Source: a bacterium | GTDB lineage: Bacteria > Patescibacteria > Paceibacteria > UBA9973 > UBA2103 | Assembly (NCBI GenBank): GCA_021812925.1 | Contig: JAKAMK010000009.1 | Location: 1-14,620 of the forward strand | Length of the DNA: 14,620 nt | Direction of reading: 5' to 3' | Shown here: one piece after another, positions 1-5,907 of the stretch | How the letters are laid out: the number at the start of each line of letters is the position of its first letter | How positions within the stretch are numbered: position 1 is the stretch's first letter | Position numbers and translations under genes: made by a program | The notes under the pieces: generated by a model | What the model saw: the letters and a program-made list of their open reading frames with translations, nothing else | Databases searched by the model: none | What the model was told of the DNA's origin: nothing

Positions 1-145
1 GAAGACCATCGAGGATTCGACCAAGGGCATGAACCCGGTCGACCTCGACTACGTGAAGAACAACCTGACCGACGTCATGGCAGGATTCCTCTTCACCCGC
101 ACCAACAAGGCGCCGATGGTAATCCCCGTCCTCATCGGGATGTAA
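1..145 (+). CDS. C-terminal end of a ribonuclease J-like protein (partial)
   Basis: An open frame enters from the left edge and stops with TAA at 143-145, giving 47 residues. The tail DVMAGFLFTRTNKAPMVIPV resembles the C-terminal end of ribonuclease J (a metallo-beta-lactamase/beta-CASP RNase), where an alpha-helix is followed by a strand of the form FL-x-x-KT-x-RRPM-x-x-PV. RNase J degrades and processes RNA in the cytoplasm, and CPR genomes usually carry it. The catalytic domain lies outside the window, so the call rests only on the tail motif. The gene is followed at once by a strong hairpin terminator and faces mutY convergently. Confidence 0.6.
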   Translation, partial: KTIEDSTKGMNPVDLDYVKNNLTDVMAGFLFTRTNKAPMVIPVLIGM

Positions 146-160
146 TCAGTTCCTTCCAAG

Positions 161-192
161 CAAAACCCCGCGGCGAAAGCCGCGGGGTTTTG
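161..192. terminator. Bidirectional intrinsic terminator
   Basis: A perfect stem (CAAAACCCCGCGGC pairing with GCCGCGGGGTTTTG) closes on a GAAA tetraloop. The GC core has A-runs on one side and T-runs on the other, so it gives a GC hairpin plus U-tract on either strand. It sits between two convergent genes: the RNase J-like gene stops at 145, and mutY on the minus strand stops at 194-196. Confidence 0.92.
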
Positions 193-193
193 C

Positions 194-1075
194 TTACTCT
201 CCGGATAACCCGAAGGCGCTCCCCTCCTTCACGATGAACCCCTCTTGCGTGAGTGCCTCGAGCGCGCGCGTGAGTTGCCCGACCCGGTCGTCTCCCAACA
301 GTCCGAGCAGGCGTTTCTTTGACGCACTTCCTTTCGCGAGTTCTTTCAAGATTGCTCCGCGAGCCTCACGCAGTGAACCGGAAAACTTCGATTGCTTCGT
401 ATAGTGCTTACTCTTAGCGTTCAATTTCACTCCTGACTGCTTCAAGAACGCGCCGTAATCCATGAGTGCCCAGTTCCATTCGCGCACTCCGATCTTTGCC
501 CGTACCTTTGGCCTTACACTCTGCAAAACTTCTTCAATCTGCGAGTCGGAAACACTATCATATATGATAGTGTTTCCGACTGTGCGACGACGGCCGCGCG
601 GGAAGAAATGGTGGAGGACTGCGGTGCGGATGTTCGTCTCGATGAGTATTGCGTCCCTGCTAAACGCAAAAACAGCTACCGCGCGCGCCGTATACTTCCC
701 CACGCCCGGCAACTGCTCCAGCTCCGCCACTATTTTGGGAAAGTCAGACTTTCCCAATTGCTTTGCCGCGGCGTGGAGCATTTTCGCGCGGCGGTTGTAG
801 CCGAGCCCTTGCCACGCTTTCAATACGTCGGACAAAGGCGCGGCGGCGAGCCGCCGCGCCGTGGGGTATTTCTTCAAAAACGCCTCATAGTGCGGCTTCA
901 CGCGCTCCACCTGCGTCTGCTGCAGCATCACCTCGCTCACAAGAATCTTGTACGCCTGCCTGCCGGTAGGCAGGGGTCGCGTAAAGCGCCACGGCAAGTC
1001 GTGCCGCCCGTGCTTCGCATAGTGCGCCCATACAACCCTGCGGAAGCGCGCGGAGACAGAAGCGGCGCGCGGCAT
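194..1075 (-). CDS. mutY: A/G-specific adenine glycosylase, clusterless MutY type with palindrome-encoded insertions
   Basis: HhH-GPD DNA glycosylase of 293 residues, predicted to remove adenine opposite 8-oxoguanine in base excision repair. Visible motifs are LPWR (27-30), the catalytic-Glu motif VSEVMLQQTQV (E48), a helix-hairpin-helix LPGVGKYTA (122-130), and IETNIR (145-150), where MutY normally has Asp-x-Asn. The first residue of that pair is therefore Glu146. The C-terminal FeS cysteine motif is absent: the region after WALMDYGAFLK contains no cysteine. I see no NUDIX-like 8-oxoG recognition domain, and the protein is short (E. coli MutY is about 350). Four palindromes lie in the gene, and two (residues 35-41 and 166-177) appear to add in-frame residues to conserved segments. 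The frame is intact, so it is probably functional. It lies 104 bp downstream of the HAD gene on the same strand. A related glycosylase specificity is possible. Confidence 0.88.
   Translation of the reverse strand: MPRAASVSARFRRVVWAHYAKHGRHDLPWRFTRPLPTGRQAYKILVSEVMLQQTQVERVKPHYEAFLKKYPTARRLAAAPLSDVLKAWQGLGYNRRAKMLHAAAKQLGKSDFPKIVAELEQLPGVGKYTARAVAVFAFSRDAILIETNIRTAVLHHFFPRGRRRTVGNTIIYDSVSDSQIEEVLQSVRPKVRAKIGVREWNWALMDYGAFLKQSGVKLNAKSKHYTKQSKFSGSLREARGAILKELAKGSASKKRLLGLLGDDRVGQLTRALEALTQEGFIVKEGSAFGLSGE
544..581. repeat. 38-bp perfect palindrome inside mutY
   Basis: AGTCGGAAACACTATCATA is followed directly by its exact reverse complement, centred between 562 and 563, with no loop. It is AT-rich in the middle, unlike its surroundings. 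The inner 36 bp are exactly twelve mutY codons (residues 166-177), located between the RGRRR stretch and the SQIEEV helix. Confidence 0.97.
735..757. repeat. 23-nt palindrome inside mutY
   Basis: Arms TTGGGAAAGTC and GACTTTCCCAA (11 bp, perfect) flank one central A. It encodes LGKSDFPK, just before the helix-hairpin-helix of MutY. Confidence 0.95.
837..860. repeat. 24-nt GC-rich inverted repeat inside mutY
   Basis: Arms GGCGCGGCGG and CCGCCGCGCC (10 bp, perfect) with a CGAG loop. It encodes the ARRLAAAP segment; family length looks conserved here, so part of the symmetry may come from Ala/Arg codons. Confidence 0.85.
955..974. repeat. 20-bp near-palindrome inside mutY (PTGRQ-type repeat)
   Basis: CCTGCCTGCCGGTAGGCAGG equals its reverse complement except for one symmetric pair, which would form G-U in RNA. 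On the minus strand it encodes L-P-T-G-R-Q-A, placed between the TR and YKILVSEVML motifs where MutY proteins normally have only a residue or two. I recall palindromes of this kind coding for PTGRQ or PAGRQ in CPR genomes, but could not check copy number. Confidence 0.85.
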
Positions 1076-1122
1076 GTTACGAGAAAAGGCTCTGCGCAGG
1101 CTGACGAGCCGAGCAGGAAGAA

Positions 1123-1140
1123 ATTTTCCAGCAGGAAAAT
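1123..1140. repeat. Small AT-rich hairpin between the HAD gene and mutY
   Basis: ATTTTCC-AGCA-GGAAAAT is a 7-bp stem with a 4-nt loop, 40 bp after the HAD gene stop on the minus strand and followed there by TTTCTTCC. It could be a weak terminator for the bcp-nth-HAD transcript or an attenuator before mutY. Confidence 0.4.
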
Positions 1141-1179
1141 ATTCTGTACTTTTCGAGGAATATGCCGCGCGCCGCGAGA

Positions 1180-1869
1180 TTACAGTTCATAGATGACGTC
1201 CTTGCGCTCGACCACTATCTTCCACCCGCGACGCTTCGCGTGGTCGAGGAGCTTCTGGTTCGGGTTGAAAGCGACGGGCGTCGTGACCATCTCGAGCATC
1301 GGGATGTCGCTCTCGGTATCACCCACCGCGATGGAGTCGTCGAGCGAGAGATTCTCCTTGCGCACCGCACGCTGGAGCACCGCCGCCTTATTGAAGATGA
1401 TTTCCTTGTCCTCTATCTCGCCCGTGAAATTGCCGGAGGGGCCGCTCGAGTAGAACGTGCCGTATACCTTGTCGAACCCGTGCTCATAGCCGAAGCCGTC
1501 CACGATGAACCGCGGCGAGTGCGAGATGCCGAGTATGAAATAGCCTTGATTCTTGAGTTCCTTGATGCGGTCGCGCGTGTAGCGATACACGCGGTCGCGT
1601 TTCTCTTCGATGACCTCTCCGGCGAGATTCGCCACCTCGCCATACGGCAGGCCCTTCAACTGCGCACCGAACACCTCCACGACCTTGCCTATGTAGGATT
1701 CGTACGGGCCTTTCCGGTCGAGCCACCGCATCTCTTCCTCGGCATACGCAGCGCGCGCTTCTTTCGGGAAGAGCCCTTGCTCTACGAGCCGCTCGACGAG
1801 CTCGATGAGGAGCGAGGCACGGAAGACGGTACCGTCTATGTCGAACGCGGCGACGGGGCGTTTCTCCAT
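1180..1869 (-). CDS. HAD-superfamily (subfamily IB, SerB-like) phosphatase
   Basis: 229-residue haloacid-dehalogenase hydrolase with all four motifs: DIDGT (D10 nucleophile, D12 acid/base), GISHS (S116), K161 in the NKAAVL segment, and GDTESDIPML (D184, D188, metal site). The long helical cap between motifs I and II and the motif spacing fit the HAD-IB group of phosphoserine phosphatase-like enzymes; the true substrate cannot be read from sequence. I chose the ATG at 1869 because the protein then starts eight residues before motif I, 14 nt after the nth stop, with AGGGG just upstream. An upstream ATG at 1902 is possible but would overlap nth. It is the last gene of a bcp-nth-HAD run. An internal 8-bp inverted repeat lies at 1574-1593. 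Confidence 0.85.
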   Translation of the reverse strand: MEKRPVAAFDIDGTVFRASLLIELVERLVEQGLFPKEARAAYAEEEMRWLDRKGPYESYIGKVVEVFGAQLKGLPYGEVANLAGEVIEEKRDRVYRYTRDRIKELKNQGYFILGISHSPRFIVDGFGYEHGFDKVYGTFYSSGPSGNFTGEIEDKEIIFNKAAVLQRAVRKENLSLDDSIAVGDTESDIPMLEMVTTPVAFNPNQKLLDHAKRRGWKIVVERKDVIYEL

Positions 1870-1883
1870 GCCCCTATGGTACC

Positions 1884-2552
1884 CTATTTCGCTTTCGGCC
1901 AACGGGCCGCGGCCTGAGGCCAGAGTTTCGTGAGTGGATGGTCGGCACAGTCATGCGGACGCGCCGGGCAGACGTAGCGGCCATAGAGCACGAGGCCGTT
2001 ATTCACGTATTTCCAGTCCTTTTTCGGGACGAGTGCTTCGAGGTCTTTGGAAATCTTCTTCAAGTCGCTCTGGTCGGTGAGGTCGAAGCGCTTGGCAAAG
2101 CGCTTCACGTGCGTGTCGGTCGGGATACCCTCCCAGGTGTCGTACAGTTCGCCCAAGATCACGTGCGCGGTCTTGTAGCCGACGCCTGGGAGCGTCGTGA
2201 GCTCGCGTTCCGTCGAGGGAACCTTGCCGCCGAAGTCGTGCTGCACGACTTCGGCGGCACCAAGTATCGCCTTCGCCTTATTGCGGAAGAACGAGAGCGA
2301 AGAAATCTCTTTCGTAAACGTCTTAAGGTCGGCTCGCGCGAAATCCTTCGGCGTCTTGTATTTCTTCCAAAGCGTCCCGGTGATTTTGTTTACCTGCTTG
2401 TCGGTCGCTTGTGCAGACATGATGACCGCCGCGACCAGTTGAAACGGTGTCTTGTACTTGAGCTCGGTCTCCGGGTGCGGATATGCCTTCTTCAGGTACG
2501 CAACGATTTTCTTCGCGCGCGCCTTCCGCTCCTCCAGTTTCGCGGGCGTCAT
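1884..2552 (-). CDS. nth: Endonuclease III-like DNA glycosylase/AP lyase
   Basis: 222 residues with the full Nth layout: SAQATDKQVN (46-55), helix-hairpin-helix LPGVGYKTA (121-129) with catalytic Lys127, and PTDTHV (144-149) with catalytic Asp146. It removes oxidised pyrimidines and cleaves abasic sites. The FeS loop is degenerate: the first two cysteines remain in C-x6-C spacing (C195, C202), but the third and fourth positions are not Cys (His205 lies at the third). Cluster binding is therefore doubtful. The ATG overlaps the TGA of the peroxiredoxin gene (ATGA), which implies translational coupling. A 35-nt palindrome (2225-2259) lies within the gene without an obvious change in family length. 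Confidence 0.93.
   Translation of the reverse strand: MTPAKLEERKARAKKIVAYLKKAYPHPETELKYKTPFQLVAAVIMSAQATDKQVNKITGTLWKKYKTPKDFARADLKTFTKEISSLSFFRNKAKAILGAAEVVQHDFGGKVPSTERELTTLPGVGYKTAHVILGELYDTWEGIPTDTHVKRFAKRFDLTDQSDLKKISKDLEALVPKKDWKYVNNGLVLYGRYVCPARPHDCADHPLTKLWPQAAARWPKAK
2225..2259. repeat. 35-nt palindrome inside nth
   Basis: Arms of 17 bp (TGCCGCCGAAGTCGTGC and its exact reverse complement) surround a single T at 2242. It encodes the helix AAEVVQHDFGG upstream of the helix-hairpin-helix. Confidence 0.97.
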
Positions 2553-3022
2553 GCCGTGAATGTCCTCAGGTCGGCGATGACTTCCGCCGCATGCTGCTCC
2601 GGCTTCACCTTCTCATACACCTTCGCGATAGTGCCGTCCGGCTTTATGAGGAACGAGGTGCGACTCGTGCCCATGTAGGAGCGGCCCATGAACTTCTTCT
2701 CGCCGAAGACGCCGTACTCTCCCACCACTTCCTTGTGCGGGTCGGCAAGCAGCGTGAACGGCAGCTCGTATGCGGTCGCGAACTTCTTGTGGCTCGCGAC
2801 CGAGTCGGTCGAGACGCCGAGCACGACCGCGCCTATCTTCGTAAAATCCTTGAATTGGTCGCGCAGGGTGCACGCCTCGATGGTGCAGCCTGGCGTGTCG
2901 TCCTTCGGGTAGAAGTAGAGGAGCACCCACTTCCCCGCGTAGTCAGCGAGCGCGTGCTCCTTGCCGTCCTGGTCCGGGAGCGTAAATGCGGGAGCTTCGG
3001 CGTCGACTTTCGGAATGGTCAT
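2549..3022 (-). CDS. bcp: Peroxiredoxin, BCP/PrxQ family
   Basis: Thiol peroxidase that reduces H2O2 and organic hydroperoxides using a peroxidatic and a nearby resolving cysteine. The sequence shows YPKDDTPGC, the peroxidatic Cys (residue 46 from the chosen start), and CTIEAC, with the resolving Cys five residues later, as in atypical 2-Cys PrxQ. The C-terminal SFLIKPDGTIAKVYEKVKP completes the fold; length is normal. Start: ATG codons lie at 3028 and 3022. An extended -10 (TGGTACAGT on the minus strand, 3029-3037) abuts the first ATG, so transcription would begin near 3022, favouring the second ATG and a leaderless mRNA. A start at 3028 would add only MV. It is the first gene of a coupled bcp-nth-HAD unit, which fits a peroxide and oxidised-DNA response. 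Confidence 0.93.
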   Translation of the reverse strand: MTIPKVDAEAPAFTLPDQDGKEHALADYAGKWVLLYFYPKDDTPGCTIEACTLRDQFKDFTKIGAVVLGVSTDSVASHKKFATAYELPFTLLADPHKEVVGEYGVFGEKKFMGRSYMGTSRTSFLIKPDGTIAKVYEKVKPEQHAAEVIADLRTFTA

Positions 3023-3028
3023 GACCAT

Positions 3029-3037
3029 ACTGTACCA
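3029..3037 (-). promoter_or_regulatory. Extended -10 promoter of bcp (leaderless)
   Basis: The minus strand reads TGG-TACAGT, followed by exactly 6 nt and then ATG at 3022. The TGn-hexamer is an extended -10. No Shine-Dalgarno sequence can fit in the remaining leader, and no clear -35 is visible. Confidence 0.55.
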
Positions 3038-3057
3038 AATCTCTCTGTTCGACGTTC

Positions 3058-3182
3058 GTGAGCCGCTGAAAATCGATGAAATGCGCGGCGCACGAGCGAG
3101 AAAACGCGAGGCGTATCGGGGAATACGGTGAGCGTTTCCGAGCGAAGTGCAACAAAGCAGTTCGCGATTTCGAGCGGCTCAC
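3058..3182. repeat. 125-nt interrupted inverted repeat overlapping the stop of the beta-repeat gene
   Basis: The ends GTGAGCCGCT and AGCGGCTCAC pair over 10 bp. After a 2-nt mismatch AAATCG pairs with CGATTT, and inside lie weaker matches, with CGTAT/ATACG near the tip. It covers most of the gap between bcp and the beta-repeat protein and includes the latter's TGA stop (3179-3181). It resembles a 3'-end hairpin: a terminator-like or mRNA-protecting element. Confidence 0.7.
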
Positions 3183-4327
3183 TCGTGCGGGAATGCGAAA
3201 TGGAAGAACAGCAGCAAGAGCGCGCCTGCCGCGAACGTCATGGCGAGGAGGAGCAGGAGCGTGCCGACGAAGGGGATGAGCGTTATGAACGAGAGGATGA
3301 GCGTGCCCAGGACACCATCGCGCCACCGCACCGGTGCACGATGCTCGAACCGGCGTGCTATGAGCGAGCCAAGCATGATGCCTGCATAGAGGAACGCGAG
3401 CATGATGAGGAGCCCGTACGCGACGAAGAGCAGGAGCGCGATACCGAATCCGATGAACGTGAGCGCGAGCAGGACGAGTAGTATCGGTGTCGCCACGAGA
3501 GCCGCGAATCCGAGAAGCATCGTGAGGAGTATGGTGCGTGCTGAGCCGCGCCACGCGCGCTCGGTCACCGCCTCCGCGAGGCGTGGGAAGAGACCGGCGA
3601 TAAGACCGGCGAGGATGAGCGTGCCGAGTATGCGCGCGAGCAGGAAGATGCCGAGAGACGCGAGCGCGAGCGTGCGCGAGGTACCAGCCGACGGCAGGTA
3701 TGACGCGCTCGTGTAATGCACGCCGCCCTCGACAAGAGCCGACGCAGGAATCAGCGCCTGTTCCGGCGCATCGTAGGAGAGCTTCCCTAGGATGGTCGTG
3801 CTCGCTGCGAGCGTCACCCGGCCGCTCGCGACGACCGTCACGTCGCCCTTGAAGTGGCCCGCGAGCGCCGCGTTGTTCGCATAGATAGTCACCGGACCGT
3901 TAGCGCCGCCCGTCATCGTGACGTCTGCACCGGCAAGGAACGTACTCCCGCCTGCTGGCGTCGAATCGTGTATGGAAAAGCCGAGCACGACGAGGTCGCC
4001 CCCCACGTTCTCGTCAACGCTCACCGAGCCGCCCATGGCACGCAAGTCGCCGGTAATCGGCGCGCGTACGCCGACGGAACCGCCGAGCAGGAGCGCGTCC
4101 CCTTTCACGGGAGCGGCGAGCGTCACGGTACCGCCCAAGACCGACAGGTCTCCGTCCGTCGGCGCCGTTACCGTGAGAGTAGCGCCGGCCGTATAGGCGT
4201 TACCCGGAGAAGAAGATGCGGAGAGGAGCGCGTGGGCTCCGAGGAACGTCGAAGGTGCCGCCGCAAGAGCGAACGTCGGAACCATGAGCCCGAGCGCGAG
4301 GATGAGGATAGTGCGTGCGCTACGCAT
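3179..4327 (-). CDS. Secreted bactofilin-like beta-repeat protein with C-terminal membrane domain
   Basis: 382 residues. Residues 1-24 form a signal peptide ending in ALA-AA. Residues about 45-200 hold a beta-solenoid-like region with G-D pairs at 59, 76, 93 and 110, a 17-residue period (GDLSVLGG, GDALLLGG, GDLRAMGG, GDLVVLG), and another GD at 161. This looks like the polymer-forming bactofilin fold. Residues about 220-378 contain several transmembrane helices, so the repeat domain probably faces outward, anchored in the membrane. Its role is unknown; a surface or envelope-shaping function is only a guess. I chose the ATG at 4327, 7 nt after the VKOR stop, because it opens directly into the signal peptide; a GTG at 4342 would overlap VKOR. 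It is likely cotranscribed with VKOR. Confidence 0.75.
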   Translation of the reverse strand: MRSARTILILALGLMVPTFALAAAPSTFLGAHALLSASSSPGNAYTAGATLTVTAPTDGDLSVLGGTVTLAAPVKGDALLLGGSVGVRAPITGDLRAMGGSVSVDENVGGDLVVLGFSIHDSTPAGGSTFLAGADVTMTGGANGPVTIYANNAALAGHFKGDVTVVASGRVTLAASTTILGKLSYDAPEQALIPASALVEGGVHYTSASYLPSAGTSRTLALASLGIFLLARILGTLILAGLIAGLFPRLAEAVTERAWRGSARTILLTMLLGFAALVATPILLVLLALTFIGFGIALLLFVAYGLLIMLAFLYAGIMLGSLIARRFEHRAPVRWRDGVLGTLILSFITLIPFVGTLLLLLAMTFAAGALLLLFFHFAFPHE

Positions 4328-4334
4328 ACGAAGG

Positions 4335-4829
4335 TTAGGCACCCGGAGGCATCGAGAACGGCGGCGGCGTGCGGGGCGGTTCGACTGGCATCACGACCGG
4401 CGCTTTCTTCTTCGGCAAGGGCTCGATGAACCCGGCGCTCACGAAGATGAGGAGGGTGAGGAGCGCGGAGCCGAGGCAGTAGACGCACAGGGCGCCGATG
4501 ACGAATATCTGCAGGAATTCGAAATAGAGCGACGAGAGCAGACCGAAGACGGCGAGCCACTGCAGCACGCGGCGTAGGAGCTTGTCGTAGATGACGAGCT
4601 CGAGCGCGGCGAGTACGAATACGATGGCGTAGAACAGGATGCCGTACTCAGCGAGCGGGATGCCGAAGAATCTCGAGTACGGGCTCTGCGCGACGATATT
4701 GCAGCCGGAGAGACCGCCGATGTTGCAGATGAGCGGCGTATGCGTCACCTCGTGCTGCGCGAGATATGCCGAATCGGCGAGACCGCAGAATGCGAGCAGG
4801 AGTATGACGATAACGCCCCAACGCTTCAT
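4335..4829 (-). CDS. Vitamin K epoxide reductase family protein (VKOR, disulfide-forming)
   Basis: 164-residue membrane protein of the bacterial VKOR family, which reoxidises a periplasmic thiol oxidase and passes electrons to quinone. The four hallmark cysteines are present: the loop pair C35 and C43 (CNIGGLSGC) and the active-site pair C115-x2-C118 (CVYC). The conserved segment NIVAQSPYSRFFGIPLAEYG follows the loop. Helices are visible at about 5-22, 58-79, 86-104 and 108-134. No thioredoxin domain is fused, so it must work with a separate DsbA-like partner outside the window. The tail is proline-rich (PVEPPRTPPPFSMPPGA). The start at 4829 begins just before the first helix, with GTGGGGGAC upstream and a possible -10 TATTGT. 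Exported proteins here with paired cysteines, such as the PLD nuclease, could be clients. Confidence 0.93.
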   Translation of the reverse strand: MKRWGVIVILLLAFCGLADSAYLAQHEVTHTPLICNIGGLSGCNIVAQSPYSRFFGIPLAEYGILFYAIVFVLAALELVIYDKLLRRVLQWLAVFGLLSSLYFEFLQIFVIGALCVYCLGSALLTLLIFVSAGFIEPLPKKKAPVVMPVEPPRTPPPFSMPPGA

Positions 4830-4915
4830 GTCCCCCACACAATACGCTTCTGAGAGCGGATACGCAACGCGCGCAAAATCCGCCTCTCGCCGGGCCATTA
4901 TTTTCGAGACAGGTT

Positions 4916-5815
4916 CTACTCGGCTGTCGGCGGGCCTTTCTCGAGCGGGCCGGTGCCGTACATGCCGGAAGCGAAGACGGCCATGCCGACAATGAGCGTG
5001 AGCCAGTTAGACGCACCGTTCGTGTACGCGATGCCGAGCAGGTACCCGCCGGCCGCGGGTACCGACAGGATGCCGATCGCGCCGAGCAGGAAGAGCAGCA
5101 CGCCTTCGGCTTTCAGAGAGAGCACCGTTGCCGAAGTTGCCGAGAACGCTACCCACGAGAGGAGCGCGCCGAGGATGATGAAGATGAGGCTCTGCGTTAC
5201 GTCGGTCGCAAAGAGGGCGTCCGTTCCCACGAGCGGATTGTTCACGAACCCGACAAGGCCGAAAAGGATGAAGATGATGCCGAACGCGCGCGCGAATGTC
5301 TTGGCCATAGGTGAGCGGCCCGGCGAGCGGGCTCTATAGAGCATACCGCCGGGAGCCGCTGTCGACCTGTGCGCGTCGGCCGTATGTGCATAAGGAGCAC
5401 CGTCGTACCGGTTCGTGCCCGCCTCCTCTCGTGCATGAACCGCCTCTTCGGGAAGCCCGAAGTAGTGGCCGAGCTCGTGCCAGAGCGTCTCACGCACCGC
5501 GAGACGCACGCTCTCCTCTTCGTCCTGCGCACGACCCTCTTCTCGCAAGAGCGCCGCTTCCTCGAGGAGCGGCGCGCGGTACAGCGTGATGGTGTCGGGC
5601 AGGACGCCGCTATAGAAATCACCGCGCGCATTCGCGGGAATGCCGTGGTAGAGGCCGAGGAGCGTCTCGTCGTCCTTGAGGCCCTCTGCGGCACGCGTCT
5701 CGACGGAAGGCTCGTCCTCGATGAGAAGCGCGACGTTCTGTATGCGCGCCTTGAAATGCGCCGGCACCTGGGCGAACTCCTCGGCGGCGATACGTTCGAA
5801 TGCCTCTGCCTTCAT
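4916..5815 (-). CDS. Zincin-like metallopeptidase joined in frame to a four-helix membrane domain
   Basis: 299 residues. Residues 1-130 match the small zincin family (PF06262-like): VALLIEDEPS, LLGLYHGIP, the GDFYSGVLPDTITLYRAPL block, and the metal motif HELGH (H113, E114, H117) followed by YFGLPEEAVH. Such proteins usually end about there. Here the frame continues through a 35-residue low-complexity linker into a membrane domain (about 170-299) with four helices near 173-191, 207-226, 236-251 and 270-286; its GFVNNPLVGTDALF segment recalls DUF4383-like proteins. It may be a true fusion, or two genes sharing a frame with a second start at 5308, where there is no Shine-Dalgarno sequence. The start at 5815 is chosen for family fit, with AGGAA and TATCAT upstream. 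The substrate is unknown. Confidence 0.78.
   Translation of the reverse strand: MKAEAFERIAAEEFAQVPAHFKARIQNVALLIEDEPSVETRAAEGLKDDETLLGLYHGIPANARGDFYSGVLPDTITLYRAPLLEEAALLREEGRAQDEEESVRLAVRETLWHELGHYFGLPEEAVHAREEAGTNRYDGAPYAHTADAHRSTAAPGGMLYRARSPGRSPMAKTFARAFGIIFILFGLVGFVNNPLVGTDALFATDVTQSLIFIILGALLSWVAFSATSATVLSLKAEGVLLFLLGAIGILSVPAAGGYLLGIAYTNGASNWLTLIVGMAVFASGMYGTGPLEKGPPTAE
5041..5063. repeat. 23-nt inverted repeat in the membrane domain
   Basis: Arms GGTACCCGC and GCGGGTACC (9 bp) flank CGGCC. It encodes part of the PAAGG loop between two predicted helices. Confidence 0.85.
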
Positions 5816-5836
5816 GGCGTTCCTATGATAACGCAG

Positions 5837-5860
5837 ACGCGGCCCGGAGGGCCGCGTTTT
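5837..5860. terminator. GC hairpin between the anti-sigma-like gene and the metallopeptidase gene
   Basis: ACGCGGCCC-GGA-GGGCCGCGT is a 9-bp stem with a 3-nt loop. TTTT follows on the plus strand, giving A-runs before the stem on the minus strand, where transcription is expected. There is no U-tract on the minus side, so as a terminator for the sigma/anti-sigma transcript it is weak; it may instead be a regulatory hairpin before the metallopeptidase start. Confidence 0.45.
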
Positions 5861-5907
5861 CCGCGCGAGACGAGCTCTTGCGCCAGCTCGCAATGGCGCG
5901 TGAGAGG

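Noticed and set aside
608..1192. Long plus-strand open frames opposite mutY and other minus-strand genes
   Set aside because: They are high-GC antisense frames without domains, covering genes with clear family motifs on the other strand.
3947..3965. CCTGCTGGCG and similar GC runs as extra PTGRQ palindromes
   Set aside because: They lack the second arm, so only one copy of that repeat is supported in this window.
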